Both the position numbers and the translations under genes were made by a program. Shown here one piece after another: positions 24,604 through 36,829 of a stretch of DNA of 64,000 nucleotides. The notes beneath the pieces are model-generated. The model saw nothing but the letters and a program-made list of their open reading frames with translations, searched no databases and was not told the DNA's origin. The DNA comes from Acanthochlamys bracteata. Taxonomy: Eukaryota > Streptophyta > Magnoliopsida > Pandanales > Velloziaceae. Within the stretch, counting starts at the first letter, position 1. Each line of letters starts with the position of its first letter. The stretch lies in assembly GCA_019914995.1 (NCBI GenBank), contig CM034126.1:2113001-2177000 (forward strand). Reading direction: 5' to 3'.

Positions 24604-26474
24604 ATGGGTTCTCTTAGTGATTCAAGAACTGAGACGGAAAGCTCTAAGCCCTTAGGCATACGCTTCTTTGAGTGTATGCGGAAGAGAGCTTTATCCTTTA
24701 AGAAGCATCAGACCATTGTCTTGATTCTTACATTCTTTGCTTATGCTAGCTTTCATGCTACCCGTAAAACCACAAGCATTGTGAAGAGTGTCCTTGACCC
24801 GAAAACCACAAATTTAGGCTCCTTACAGTGGACTAGGGCATACTTCCTTAACAGTGTCCCGGAGGAACATCGGAAAGTAGCATTGCAAAACGGTTGGGCT
24901 CCTTTTGATGGCAAAGATAGCACAGTCTTGCTTGGAGAGATTGATGTGGCCTTCCTTTCAGTGTATGCTCTTGGCATGTACTTTGCTGGACACTTGGGTG
25001 ATCGCTTGGACCTAAGGATTTTTCTGACAATTGGAATGGTTGGAACTGGTCTCTTCACGGCTCTCTTTGGTGTTGGTTATTGGCTAAATGTTCATGATTT
25101 CTATTACTTCTTGGGTGTCCAAATGATAGCTGGTTTGTTCCAATCCACTGGCTGGCCATCAGTGATTGCAGTGGTGGGGAACTGGTTTGGAAAGAGAAAA
25201 AGGGGCCTCATTATGGGGATCTGGAATGCACACACATCTGTGGGCAATATCTCTGGCTCCTTGATTGCATCTGCTCTGCTGACTTATGGGTGGGGCTGGT
25301 CGTTTGTTGTACCCGGTCTTCTTATTGCCTTTGTTGGGTTGATGGTGTTTCTATTTTTGCCGGTTAGTCCAGATTCTGTGGGAGTAGAGAAAGAAGAGGA
25401 TGCCATGGTGAAGTCTCAACAGAAACAAGGTATATCAGTGCCCCTTCTGGAAGGGGGACCAGATGTCAAAGAGAAAGCAGTTGGTTTCCTGCAGGCATGG
25501 CAGATTCCAGGAGTTGCCCCCTTTGCACTTTGTCTATTTTTCACCAAATTGGTGGCCTATACCTTTCTCTACTGGCTGCCTTTTTATATCAGTCACACAG
25601 GTATATACTATTGGTTGATAATTTCATGTTCTTTGATTTTATCATTAAGTGGCAAATGCAAGATGCTTTCTTAGTAGTAGGTTGTGGATGATTGCTATCG
25701 GACATAGGCCATAACTCAATTTTGATCTATCATGTATGACTTTTCGTTGACTTTCTCTCCTGCTCACAGCTTTACAAGCTCATTTGTGGTTATAGAGTTG
25801 TCTTTGATTGGCAAACTAGCATTCTTTAGTGACTAGTGGCTTCAGAGTTTTAGTACTAAGCTTCACCTTTAATTCGCATATGGTTTCTACGTGTTCTAAC
25901 GACTTAATGCTCTTTTCCACTTTCAGCTATTGATGGCAAGTATCTATCCGATTCTGCTGCTGGGACCCTTTCAACACTTTTTGATGTTGGCGGTGTGGTA
26001 GGAGGGATCCTTGCTGGTCACATGTCAGACCGACTTAACGCACGGGCGCTTACAGCTGCAGGTTTCATCTACTGTGCAATTCCTGCCCTCTTCTTTTATC
26101 GTCTATATGGGAGTGTGTCCTTGTTCTGGAATGTTACTCTTATGTTTATAACCGGAGCGCTGGTGAACGGTCCTTATGCGCTGATAACAACAGCAGTGTC
26201 TACGGACCTTGGCACACACAGCTCCTTGCAAGGAAATTCTAGGGCCCTTGCTACTGTGGCAGCTATTATAGATGGCACAGGATCTGTTGGGGCAGCCGTA
26301 GGCCCACTCCTGACAGGATACATTTCCACCAAGAGCTGGAGTGGAGTGTTTGCAATGCTGATGGTGGCAGCCTTTGTGTCTGGGCTCCTCTTGACCAGGC
26401 TTGTGGTCGCTGAAGTATCCGAAAAAGTTGAGGCTTCAAGGAGTTGCTCGAGATCACATATCCCAGAAGTGTAG
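24604..26474 (+). CDS. G3PP: Glycerol-3-phosphate transporter (SLC37/OPA-type MFS antiporter)
   Basis: Two exons, 24604-25600 and 25927-26474, in phase, 514 residues. The first real ATG is at 24604 ([10 protein letters not shown]); the frame open upstream of it begins with TTG. It belongs to the organophosphate:phosphate antiporter branch of the major facilitator superfamily (plant G3Pp, animal SLC37, bacterial GlpT). Seen: TM1 with the family signature [18 protein letters not shown], the TM2-3 motif [10 protein letters not shown] (MFS motif A), [22 protein letters not shown], a cytosolic loop with PLLEGG between the halves, the second-half repeat of motif [11 protein letters not shown], and [20 protein letters not shown]. 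About twelve membrane helices are expected. The role is exchange of glycerol-3-phosphate or hexose phosphate for phosphate; the exact substrate and membrane cannot be read from sequence. Some G3Pp genes are induced by phosphate starvation in Arabidopsis. Confidence 0.93.
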
Positions 26475-29400
26475 GTTGTACATTATGACAACGTATGCAT
26501 GGGTAAAAAGCCGCTTGCATCATAGAAGTTGTCTCTTCTTGTTTCAATTGGAGGCTTGGTTGTTTTTTGTTAGTGGGTTGAGGATTTTAGTTCTCTTGGA
26601 ACCTCAGCCAAAAGGTTCATGGTCTGTAGGGAAATTGGCCGGGCAAATTCAGTTGTACATAGGAGATTGATTCTTATGGCCCTATTTACTTGCATCTCCA
26701 TGGGGGATTGGGAATGACACTTGGTCCTTGTTTCTTGTTGGTTTGGCAAGAATGCAGGGAGCTGGCACAACGGTGTTGTGTACAATGTTGGGGAAAAACA
26801 ATATTATGCTTCTCACTGTGAGAGAATTGGTCTCTCACCAGCAAGAAATCCACTTCTTAATGCTTGTATCATCTTTCACATGGTCCAACTACTGCATTCT
26901 TTTCTTCTCCTACGCAGTTAGGGGAAACATGGAAGTTCTCGTATGTTTGTGTATATATACACATATAATATATTATATCATATCACTCCCTGGTCTTTTT
27001 CTAGAAAAATAATTGTAGTCATAACATTATGTGGTGTTGTTAGATTGTTGAAGCTCATTTAGAAAGTAGTTATCTGACTGGTAAAGTTTGGAATTTTGAT
27101 CAGAGTATATGTAGGGCTTCCATGAAGTTGATCGTTCAATGGTTCTTTACTGATAGTGAAAGACTTGTTGTTCTTCCTTCTAATGTTGATATACCTGGTA
27201 AGGAATGAACGACTACAATTCTAAAGGAGTGGCGCGGAAGAACAACCTAAAAACATCAGAATCTTATTCGAAAAGGTTTTACCCTGATGAAACAAGCGCA
27301 TACATATCACAAAATTCTGTTGGCAGGTGATGACCAGCCCTGCTTTTTTTGAAGCATGTTGCATCTTATCCCGTCTACATGAAATCAGACGTCAATTTTT
27401 GCATCTGTTTAAGTTTCTTCTATCATTATGTGATTGTATTCTAAATGCGCAACTTGTTTTTCTTACAAACTTTTTGTCCTGATACTTCAGATTGTTGTCA
27501 AACACGTACATGTTCATAGGTTCTGAAGTTCTTCATGCGTACATAAGAAGTCTATGAACATTGGTATATATTCCAGTTGTTCCTTGCAAAGAGAAGAGCC
27601 TAGTAGTTGGTATTGTTCTGAAAAAGTTTTTTTTTTTCTGTCAGGAATATATTCTGTTATTATTGGCCAAAAAAGAAAAATAACTTTGATTATCTGTGAT
27701 GTTGCTATCCTTTTATTTTTGGTTGTTGTGTTGCTTGTAGATCCTCTTCAAAGCTGCTAAGTGCTGGTTTACACATTATTATTTTTTATCCTTATCTTTG
27801 TTTTAAGTTCTAACATGTCATCTCAACTCAGGTTATTAGTCTCATCTTTTACATTTTAGCTTTTCAGATAAAGAGGATGATATTAATCTTTTGTTAATTT
27901 TATAAAGGTCCTTATAAAATAGAAAAGCAACACAAGTTTGTGGAAGAAGAAATAGAAAAGCAAACCGGGCCAAAACCACAGCTATTGGGCCATCTTATAT
28001 TTAAGCCGAATTAAGTTTTCAGTCAGGCCCAAATTATTCTTTTTGGAATGGAAGGCGTTGGCAAATTAATTAATTAAATTCTGGAGGAATGTATTAACTT
28101 TGCTTAATTAAAAACAAATTTGTTGCCCATATTTTTATAATTAGCTATAGATGTTTACAATATATTACACTATGTATAAAAACCTATTCTACTAGGGGTT
28201 GATGTATGTAGATAATAAAAATAATTCAATCTCTTTTTAATTAAATTTATCTAATAAAACTACTAATTAGATATGAGATGGGATCATGTGCACTCCTACT
28301 CCTTGGCTTAAGAAAAACTTTGCTTATGTCAATCAATCAAACGAATTAAATACATTTATATGCTAGAGCTTTTTTGTAATGTTCAATCAACAACGTTGTA
28401 GATTTACGTAAATGTTAGATTATCAATTATCACACTTAAACAAGTAATCTGTTTTAACTATTGTTTAGATGGATTATACAGTTATTAAAATAATATTTTT
28501 TGTTAGAAATTAACATAAGTTTTAATGCTAATGTCTCTTCATTATTTGTTTAAGTGGAACAATGACATAAAAGTCCTAGATATGATTAAAGTTTTCAAGA
28601 TTAATAGTAGCTAGCAGCTCTAATCATAGGATGAAGACTTTCCCCCTAATTAAGGTATCAATTGATCTCTAAACTAACAATAATATACATAGAATGCAAA
28701 GTACTTCCTCAAGTATTTATACACATAAAATATGTTTATATGCATGTCCATCGCACTAAAATATTTAGTTTTGAGAAGTTAACTTGCTAATTTTTATATA
28801 AATCTTTAGGAGGTGTTTTTATTAATAGGATAGAGTTTCGTAAAACTGAGTTCGATAGAACTGAATTTGATAAAAAGTAATTATATATCAATCAATGAGT
28901 TCAGAATAAATTGAAATACAAAAGATAAATTCTAACTTTGGATTGTTTATATTAAGGGAATAGTAGTAGCAAAAGTAATGTTTTGTTTTTCTATTGAATG
29001 AGACTGAAAGTAACCATAAAACATTTATAATCTATGCTTATTATTTCACGACTTTTCATCATTTATAGGATCTGACAACAAAAAAAAAAAAGAATAAGAG
29101 AATATGAAAAAAAGACGTAGAAATTAAAAGCAAACAACGTTAAGTATACCACATTAAAGCTTAAATAATACTGCACCTAAGGCGTTTGCCATTCCATTCC
29201 AAAAAAATAATCTTTTAATTTTTTAATTCATAATTTTTAGTCTATATTTTTACAAGTTTTTAAAATTTTATTTTAAAATTTAAAATATAGAAAAAATTTT
29301 ATTTTTTATTTTTATTTTTTTAGATAAAACAGTAGAGCTTATTTTTTTAAAAAAATAAAAATATTTTTTGTTCTAAAAAATTTATATTTCAAAAATACTA

Positions 29401-32400
29401 CTAAATATCTTTTTGATTTTGAATTGAATTGTATTGTATTTTAATAGAGACCAACCTTCAATCTTAGGAAAAGAATATAGACACTCTTCTTAGGGATAGT
29501 TTAAAGCATTTCTTTTTTAATTTTTGATCGGTGTTTTAAGATTTAATCTTAATAATTGAATATTAAAAAGTATAAATTAAAAATATATTGAAAAATTTTA
29601 ATTTAATTGAACAACAAATTAATCTCTATTTAGCTAATTAATAAAGATCACAAAAAAATATAATATATATATGTTAGAATTTTGTTTTATGTTTGTCATC
29701 GTTATCAAGTCACTGAAGAGATCGATTATTGATCCGATTAAATTAAAATTATTATTATTATAATTAATTCAAATTATTTATATTTAATAGTGGAGATTAT
29801 ATTTAAAAAATTTTATCATAAATTTAAAAGTATTTAAAAGTGTGTTTAAAGAAAGCATTCATATTTTTTCTTGTATATATATATATATTAATTGTTATAT
29901 TAAACGAACCACCTCAATTTTAAAGTACATACAATAATAATAAACAATAGATATTAAATGATTTACAAATAAATTACTGGCTACTGAAATACTTTTTTAT
30001 GAGCGTTGTCATGAAAGGGACAAGCCCTTCAAAATCCAAACTGGCATGTCTAGCAACACAAGGAACTAACACTTTCAGAAGATGTATTACATCTCTCCTT
30101 CTTGCGTGCATATTCAAGCATGCATGAACCAATCCAATTCCAATTCCAATTCCAATTCCAATGAGATGCAATCAATCTTTGAATAAACAAACGTACATCT
30201 TTGGCATTTTTATAATGTGGCAATATTATTGCCTTTGAAGTTTCAAGTATCCCTTCACTTAAAGCTAAAAACAAGCTTTTCTTCTGCAATAATATATACA
30301 TATACATAGGAAACATTCTATTAAAACAGATGCGGAGGATAATTTTTTTTTATAAAAACTACGAAGTTAAGCGTGATTGTTTATATATATGGATTTGTTA
30401 TGGTTTGCAGAGCTGCGAATAAGAATTAACTTGGACATGAAGAAGAGGTAGCAAGGTTTTGTTATTGTTTTGAAATTGTACTGTATATGTGTTGCTTGTT
30501 GTGTAGGGATTCTAAATTCTTGCAAGGAAGGAAAGAACAAGTCACCACCTTCCTACTCTTTAAGCTTTTGGCAAAAAACTGTTGATTAAAAGAGTGTAAA
30601 ATGAGTCGAAAAAAGTAACACAGTGATTTACGAACTTGCATGCCTCAAATCTGAAGTCAATTTGGAAATATGAAAAACAATCCGTATTTTATATAGCGAA
30701 CACTATTGATTGTTAACTTGTTAACTCATAACAGGGAGCTAAATTTTTGAGAAATAAGAAATTAATTTATAGAATATATAAAATTATTTGATGTAATTCG
30801 GAAGTGATATTTTGATAAAAAAATTTACTTAAAATTGAATCGTAAAGTATTCATATCAGCATGAGTAGGTAGGTTTTGCTTTCATGCAAAGGCCAAATTA
30901 AGCAGTCACTCACATGGAGTCAAGTATATAAAAACTTAAAATGAAGAGACAACACCCACTGACAAACAAAGAAAGAACTACAAAAAATTTATTAACCTAT
31001 AAATTTCAGCATTATCTTTACACTTGAAAAAAAAAATGGTGGCAGATCAAAGTTTGTCTCCCTTATTTCTCCTCCCTATCAAGCATGCACGGATGGCATG
31101 TAAGGGAGAAACACAGCAAATTCATTGCCTTGCATGTTGATAATCATGCTTTGATATCTTTGGCTTAGAAATTTGTTTCCAGATCTTTTTTTCTTTCTCA
31201 TGAATTGTGAGTGAGACTTTGAAGTAGGGCAATGCTAATAAAAGAAGTATATTATAATTTATTTTTAAATTATTTTTTTAATAAATAAATAAGTCTGATA
31301 TGTTACTATTTACTATTGATTTGATTTTATCTAAATAGTAAAATATAATGAGAACAACTATACAAGAAAATAGCTTAACACAAACTGTGGATTGAGACAT
31401 GGACTGCAATATCTGACCAAATTCATTAGAGCTCTTTTAACGAAAGCTATATTTAATTTTTTATTTTATATTTTTAATATATTTTTTATAAATATTTAAA
31501 AAATTTATTTAAAAAATTTAAAAATATAAAAAATTTTTGTCGTTAATTTTTTTATTTTTTTATATCAAACTAATAAAACTTATTTTTAGAAAAGTAAATA
31601 TTTTTTATTTAAAAAAATTTAATTTCAAACGCTCTATCAGATAGGTACATGTGAAGCTATAGTATGCTGATAAGGTTTGCCTTTTTTTAGAATACATGCA
31701 TTATTTTTAGCTAAATACTAAAGATAATAAACACTAGATTACACAACAATATGTTGCGAAAAAAAATTTAATTTCACGTTCACTTATTAATATTATTATT
31801 ATCCGATGCTTGTTCATAAAATTTGAATTTATTTTTTTTCATATTTGTGTGGTTTTATGATGGTCCTATGAAATCTGTTTCTAACCAGATGTTTTACATA
31901 CAATGAATTTTTCTCTTTTTTCTTAAAGAGGGCACCAATTGGGCCCCTTTTTTTGGGCCTAAACTTTTAAATTGTGGAGCCGGTTCGGCTATGCATTGAA
32001 ATTCTTTTTTATTTGTTCTTTTTATTTCTAATATATTGATAATAATATTAAAAAATAAATTTTATTTCTTTAAAATTTCAGTGCAAATTATTTTTAGACT
32101 ATTTTATTTAAATAATTCTAAGCAACTCCATGCTCTCGTGTAGTTTTGGTGTGTTTATAATATGAGGTTTTTTAAAAGAAACAATTTTATAAAATTTTTT
32201 TAAAATAAGTTTGAGTTTCAGGGTATATAATATTTTTGTATATTAAATGTTATACAAAAAAATTTACGACATATATATATTTATATTCAAATATTTTATA
32301 AATATATAAAAAATTTAATAATTTATTCAAATTAAATAAATAATAAATATTTTGAAAGTAATGTCAAACGACTCTGTTATTTTAGACTAGCTTTTCACAT

Positions 32401-33879
32401 CGTTCTTAACACGGACGTTTTGTTAACGTATATATTAAAACTACAGTAAATATAATTTTTTATTTTCACGATCAAATTATATCAAATAATTTGTTTTTTT
32501 ACTGTCACTTGATCTTTTATTACGCTATTTATTATCCAATTCTTAACTGTATGTTTACGAGACGTTGCATCTCTACATGTTAAAATGTATATAATCTAGT
32601 TTATCCTTAATTTTAAATAATTTATTATTTTAAAAGTTAATGTTTAAAATTTTTCTCGTATATAACTGTTCAATTAGAAATCTTTTCTCGTACACAAGTA
32701 TATAACTGAGGGGATTGCGCTGCAAATCTAATTAATTAAATCTAATAAATACAAGCACACAAACACACCAGAAACAGAAATGAAGAAAGAAAAAACCAAA
32801 CGTAAAAGCTACCTTCTCATTTGCATCATTTGATTAATCATCCAACGATCTTGCAAAAAATCTATAATTAAATAAAACTTATTCTGTTTATGGAATATTT
32901 AGAAATACTTATAAAATAAATTTTTATTAGATAAAAATTATTTTTTATTCAATTCTAAAAATTAGCTATATTTTTTTATAATTTTAGAATTTTAATATTA
33001 TAAAAAAGTTTATTAAATTATAAAATAATCAAGTGCTTGAAAAGCTGTTAAACTATCTCATAGTACGCGAGAAGATTTATAAATTTCTCAGAAACCAACA
33101 AAATCAAAATCTCGCGGGATATTTGCTTGTAGTGGCATTTGCGTAAAACCCTACTCGCGTAAGGGGGTAATCCATTCATTTAGGTTACATAATCCGTCGG
33201 CGGCCCCGGTCCCAGCGACGTCTGCATCTGAGAACCACTCTGTCGAAGAAGGCCCACTGTTGGATTGCCAGTGGCCAATCACGGTCGTCCGATTATATAT
33301 GATTGTTTTATATTTACCGTAGGATTAACTTTTGGACCAATCAAGCACAGATAACCAGGCGGAAAGCCGTGGAGTGGCACCCACCGTGAGGCGTCAACCA
33401 TGGCCGTCAAATCCTAGCGGAGTACGACGCCATCAATTGCATTGCTTAAATTTTGTAATTGTCGAAATGGCCCTGTAGCTGTGAACCAAGACCGGCCCGT
33501 ATCGGGTTCACTCTTTTGCCCATAGGGCTCGAAAGGACGGTCAGTCAGAACTTGTCTTTAACTCCTGCTACACTCGATTCAGCATGCTACCGCACGGTAA
33601 GTATATTACATCCGCCGTCCATTTTCCCATTTATGTAGATCTACGGCTAAAGAGGGGGACTACAATGACCGTAATACCCTTTGGTATCACGTGAGTAATA
33701 GTGATGTGCAGGGATATTTATGTCAGGACAAGGTTAATTAAGGATTCTGTTGCTTGTTCTGTTTTCTTTCAGTTATGATGATGTTGGCGGACAATGAAAA
33801 AATGGAGGGAAAATTTTGGAGCGTTAACAATTAATTAAAACTAGTAAAATCTAATCTAACAGAGAAGTGGAGAGACGCG
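26475..33879. other. Long intergenic region
   Basis: The first several hundred bases are the likely 3' UTR of the antiporter. From about 27800 to 33100 the DNA is strongly A/T-rich, with many poly-A/poly-T runs and no supported gene. Frames at 29974-30316 (-) merely read through a short ATTCCA repeat. 31440-31640 and 32110-32360 look like A/T-rich transposon debris, but terminal repeats are too weak to call. 33150-33870 is more GC-balanced and is the likely promoter/leader region of the HAM gene. Confidence 0.5.
30131..30161. repeat. Hexamer microsatellite (CAATTC)n
   Basis: About five tandem copies of CAATTC. On the other strand it gives the artificial Ile-Gly or Asn-Trp runs seen in short open frames, which are therefore not genes. 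Confidence 0.8.
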
Positions 33880-34105
33880 GTGAGTAAAAAAAGTAGAGTA
33901 GGAAATGTTAAGGGGGGGGTTCTAGAGAGAGAGAACACTTTATTACCTTTTTATGTTGCACGCATCTCTTGCAATGGCAAAGTAGAGAGAGAAATCAAAG
34001 AAAGACAGGGAGTACACGGTATATCTGCCCTCTTCCAGGCTACATACAAGCCTTCCAGAGAGGAAGGTAGAACTAAAAGAAAGGCAAAAGAGAGGAAGAA
34101 GAGTA

Positions 34106-34213
34106 ATGGGTGCTGGAAGACGAAGAGGAGCAGAGCCAGCTGAAGAGATCATCAACAACAAAGAAGAAGCAGCAACTGATCAGGAAGACAATAAGTTGCT
34201 TAAACAGAAGTGA
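34106..34213 (+). promoter_or_regulatory. uORF1 in HAM leader, 35 codons
   Basis: ATG at 34106 starts MGAGRRRGAEPAEE... and ends with TGA at 34211-34213. The product is basic at the start and acidic later. Its stop overlaps the ATG of a second uORF (TGATG). Presence in the mRNA depends on the transcription start, which I infer lies further upstream because the GC-balanced leader extends above it. Confidence 0.5.
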
Positions 34214-34227
34214 TGGCTAGTTGTTAG
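34213..34227 (+). promoter_or_regulatory. uORF2 in HAM leader, 4 codons
   Basis: ATGGCTAGTTGTTAG begins on the last base of the uORF1 stop codon and ends 142 bases before the main start. Terminating ribosomes from uORF1 are placed directly at this second start. Confidence 0.5.
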
Positions 34228-34369
34228 CAATTGTCTGAAGGTTAAATACAAAAACAAAAGTTGAGAGCTTTTTTCTTTTTCTTTTTTCTTGAAAAAAAGT
34301 TTGGTTTTTATTTGAATGGTGGTGTTGGTGTTGAAAAAACAAGAGGTGTCTGTGCATGTTTGGTTTTAG

Positions 34370-36829
34370 ATGAGGGCGATCCCCGTTGATATCCAGGGGC
34401 AGGGGGTGCTTGAAGCAGTAGTACAAGCAGCAGGTTCCAATTCTTCTCCGGAGGTAACAGCAACAGTACTAGAACAAGCCGGTGGTGGTTTCTGTTGGAG
34501 TTCTAATAACAAGAGGAAGAGAGTGGTTGTTTCTGTTGAAGGTTTAGAACCGACATCGGTACTGGATCACCGGCGGAGCCCAAGTCCACCGACATCTTCG
34601 TCCACACTGTCTTCTTCTCTGGGCGGCGGCGGCGGCGGCGGCGCAGCTTCTGATTCCACCGCCGGGGTGGCGGCTGTTTCAGATTCAACCAACCCTTCCT
34701 CCGCTCACAAATGGCGGCCTTCTTCAACCGACTCAACCCCTTCAGCTCCAAACCAACAGCCAGCTTCCGTTGTCTCTGTCGACGACATCGGCAAGAAAGA
34801 AGAATGGGCCACCGCAGAACTCCAGCCCATCCCGGCGGGCTTGGAGATGAATCTTCCCAGCCTTGACTGGGAATCCATGCTTGGCGACACGGCGACCCCC
34901 GGGGCTTCCTCGCCTGGCCGAGAACAATCTTTCCTTCACTGGATCATGAGTGACATAGATGAACAGACCAATCTTAATCTCAAGCAGCAGCAGCAGCAGC
35001 AGCAACAGTTTCTTTCACAGGGTGAAGTTGGTTTTAGTTTTGCTGCCAATCAAAGTTTCGGGTTTGAAGCGATCTCAGCTGCTCCTGCAATTAACTCTCC
35101 TCCGAGCTCTACTAGTGTTTCTTCGGCTTCCGGGTTACCCTTGTTGAGCTCCACCAACAGCAACAGTGGTTGCAGAACAGTGGCGCCGGCTATTATCCAG
35201 CAGCAACAACAGTTCTTAAGCATGAAAGTTCAAAACTTTGGGAACCAATTGGGTGGAAATCCAACGTTTGGGGGAAATAATCTGCAATTGCCGCCGGCAA
35301 TCTTCTTCCAAGATTCCAGAGTGGAGGAGAAACCACAGCTTTTTAGCCCCACAAGCGGTGGCGGAGGGCTTCTCAACCAGCAGCACCAGCCATCCCACCC
35401 TTTGCCGAACCAGTCATTCTTTTTGCCTATTTCAACCTTCGCCACCGCTACTGCTCAGGCGGAGCACGGGATAGTCCTCCCGCCGCAACCCAAGCGCCAC
35501 CACGCTCTCTCCCTTGGCGCCGTCGTCGACTCATGCCCGAAGCTATCGCCTTTCTCCGATCCCTCTGGCGGCGGCACAGGACATGATCTTTTTCTCCGCC
35601 GTCCCCAGCAACCTGGATTGATTCCTCAGCTTCCAAACGTTCCCTACCACCTTCAGCACAGGCCGATGAAACCGAAATCTGGCGGCGGGGACGAAGCGGC
35701 GGCTGTTGCTCAGCAGCAGCAGCAAGCTTTGGTTGATCAACTGTTCAAGGCCGCAGAGTTGATCGAGGCCGGGAACTCCTTCGGCGCGCGTGGGATATTG
35801 GCGCGGCTCAATCAACAGCTCCCTTCTCCGGTCGGGAAGCCCTTCTATCGTACTGCCTTCTACTTCAAGGAGGCTCTTCTCCTCCTCACCTCCTCCCCCG
35901 CAAACTCTTCACCGCAGAGGCCTTCCACGGCTTTCTCTTCTCCCCTCGACATCGTCCTCAAGCTCAGTGCTTATAAAGCATTCAGTGAAGTGTCGCCAAT
36001 TGTTCAGTTCACCAACTTCACTTCTATCCAAGCTTTGCTTGAAGAGCTCGGCGCTGCAGACAGAATCCACATTATCGACTTCGATATCGGGGTTGGTGGA
36101 CAGTGGTCTTCGTTGATGCAGGAGATTGCACAGCGGCCTTCCACTTTAGCTTCCCCCTTTTTTCTAAAGATAACAGCTTTTGTCTCGCCTACTGCTCATC
36201 ACCCCATTGAACTCCACCTGACAAGAGAAATTCTTTCACATTTTGCTGCAGACCTTAACATTCCATTTGAATTCAATGTTCTACCGTTGGACTCGTTCGA
36301 TCCTGCGACAATTCTTGCCATGTCAGGTGGTGTTGGTGAATCCGTTGCCGTGAACCTTCCTGTTGGCTCGGCGTTCGCTCCGTCGGTCCCGGCGATCCTT
36401 CATCTTGTGAAGCAGCTTTCTCCGAAGATTGTTCTCTCGGTTGATCAGGGTTGTGACCGGAATGACCTCCAGTTCTCTCACCATTTCCTCCATGCCCTCC
36501 AATCCTCGGTTGTCCTCCTTGATTCAATTGATGCCGTCGGGACAGTCCAGGACGTCGCTAGCAAGATTGAGCGATTCTTGCTGCAGCCGAGGATTGAGAA
36601 TTTTATTATGCGCCGTCATCGTGCTGGTGATAAGATGCTTCCTTGGAGATCTCTTTTTGCGTCTGTTGGCTTTGTTCCGGTACAGTTCAGCAATTTCACA
36701 GAAACACAGGCTGAGTGCCTCCTCAAGAGGGTTCAGGTTCGAGGCTTCCATGTCGAGAAACGGCAATCATCATTGTATCTCTACTGGCAGCGGGGCGAGC
36801 TTGCATCTGTTTCAGCATGGAGGTGCTAA
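34370..36829 (+). CDS. HAM: GRAS transcriptional regulator, HAIRY MERISTEM / SCL6-type
   Basis: Intronless gene of 819 residues. HAM-class GRAS proteins keep shoot-meristem cells undifferentiated, acting in the nucleus as partners of WUSCHEL-type factors. The N-terminal half is disordered: MRAIPVDIQGQGVLEA start, Ser-rich and Gly-rich stretches, a short conserved patch LPSLDWESMLGD near residue 165, and Gln runs (near 204-211, 277-281 and 448-452). The GRAS domain starts near residue 453 (LVDQLFKAAELIEAGNSF, leucine repeat I). The VHIID-type motif IHIIDFDIGVGGQW is near 566, followed by LHR2, PFYRE-like and SAW regions; the protein ends SAWRC. The miR171 site lies in codons for GILARLNQ. Length fits the larger HAM proteins. 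Antisense and out-of-frame open frames across this GC-rich exon are shadows. Which paralogue (SCL6/22/27) it is cannot be decided from this. Confidence 0.95.
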   Translation: MRAIPVDIQGQGVLEAVVQAAGSNSSPEVTATVLEQAGGGFCWSSNNKRKRVVVSVEGLEPTSVLDHRRSPSPPTSSSTLSSSLGGGGGGGAASDSTAGVAAVSDSTNPSSAHKWRPSSTDSTPSAPNQQPASVVSVDDIGKKEEWATAELQPIPAGLEMNLPSLDWESMLGDTATPGASSPGREQSFLHWIMSDIDEQTNLNLKQQQQQQQQFLSQGEVGFSFAANQSFGFEAISAAPAINSPPSSTSVSSASGLPLLSSTNSNSGCRTVAPAIIQQQQQFLSMKVQNFGNQLGGNPTFGGNNLQLPPAIFFQDSRVEEKPQLFSPTSGGGGLLNQQHQPSHPLPNQSFFLPISTFATATAQAEHGIVLPPQPKRHHALSLGAVVDSCPKLSPFSDPSGGGTGHDLFLRRPQQPGLIPQLPNVPYHLQHRPMKPKSGGGDEAAAVAQQQQQALVDQLFKAAELIEAGNSFGARGILARLNQQLPSPVGKPFYRTAFYFKEALLLLTSSPANSSPQRPSTAFSSPLDIVLKLSAYKAFSEVSPIVQFTNFTSIQALLEELGAADRIHIIDFDIGVGGQWSSLMQEIAQRPSTLASPFFLKITAFVSPTAHHPIELHLTREILSHFAADLNIPFEFNVLPLDSFDPATILAMSGGVGESVAVNLPVGSAFAPSVPAILHLVKQLSPKIVLSVDQGCDRNDLQFSHHFLHALQSSVVLLDSIDAVGTVQDVASKIERFLLQPRIENFIMRRHRAGDKMLPWRSLFASVGFVPVQFSNFTETQAECLLKRVQVRGFHVEKRQSSLYLYWQRGELASVSAWRC
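35794..35814 (+). promoter_or_regulatory. miR171 target site in HAM coding sequence
   Basis: The 21 bases contain GATATTGGCGCGGCTCAAT followed by CA. This is the well-known miR171 recognition sequence of SCL6/HAM mRNAs, apparently with full complementarity to the miR171b/c type. It is translated as ILARLNQ within leucine repeat I. Cleavage at this site restricts HAM expression in other plants. Confidence 0.93.

Noticed and set aside
29974..30316. Minus-strand frames with Ile-Gly and Asn-Trp runs
   Set aside because: The runs are translations of a CAATTC microsatellite; there is no other gene evidence.
31425..32360. Possible MITEs in the A/T-rich intergenic region
   Set aside because: Candidate ends such as GAGCTCTTTTAACG and CAAACGCTCTATC pair over too few bases to distinguish from chance in A/T-rich DNA.
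34503..36766. Many open frames antisense or out of frame across the HAM exon
   Set aside because: They are shadows of a GC-richer intronless coding exon; none has domain content, whereas the 819-residue sense frame is a full GRAS protein.
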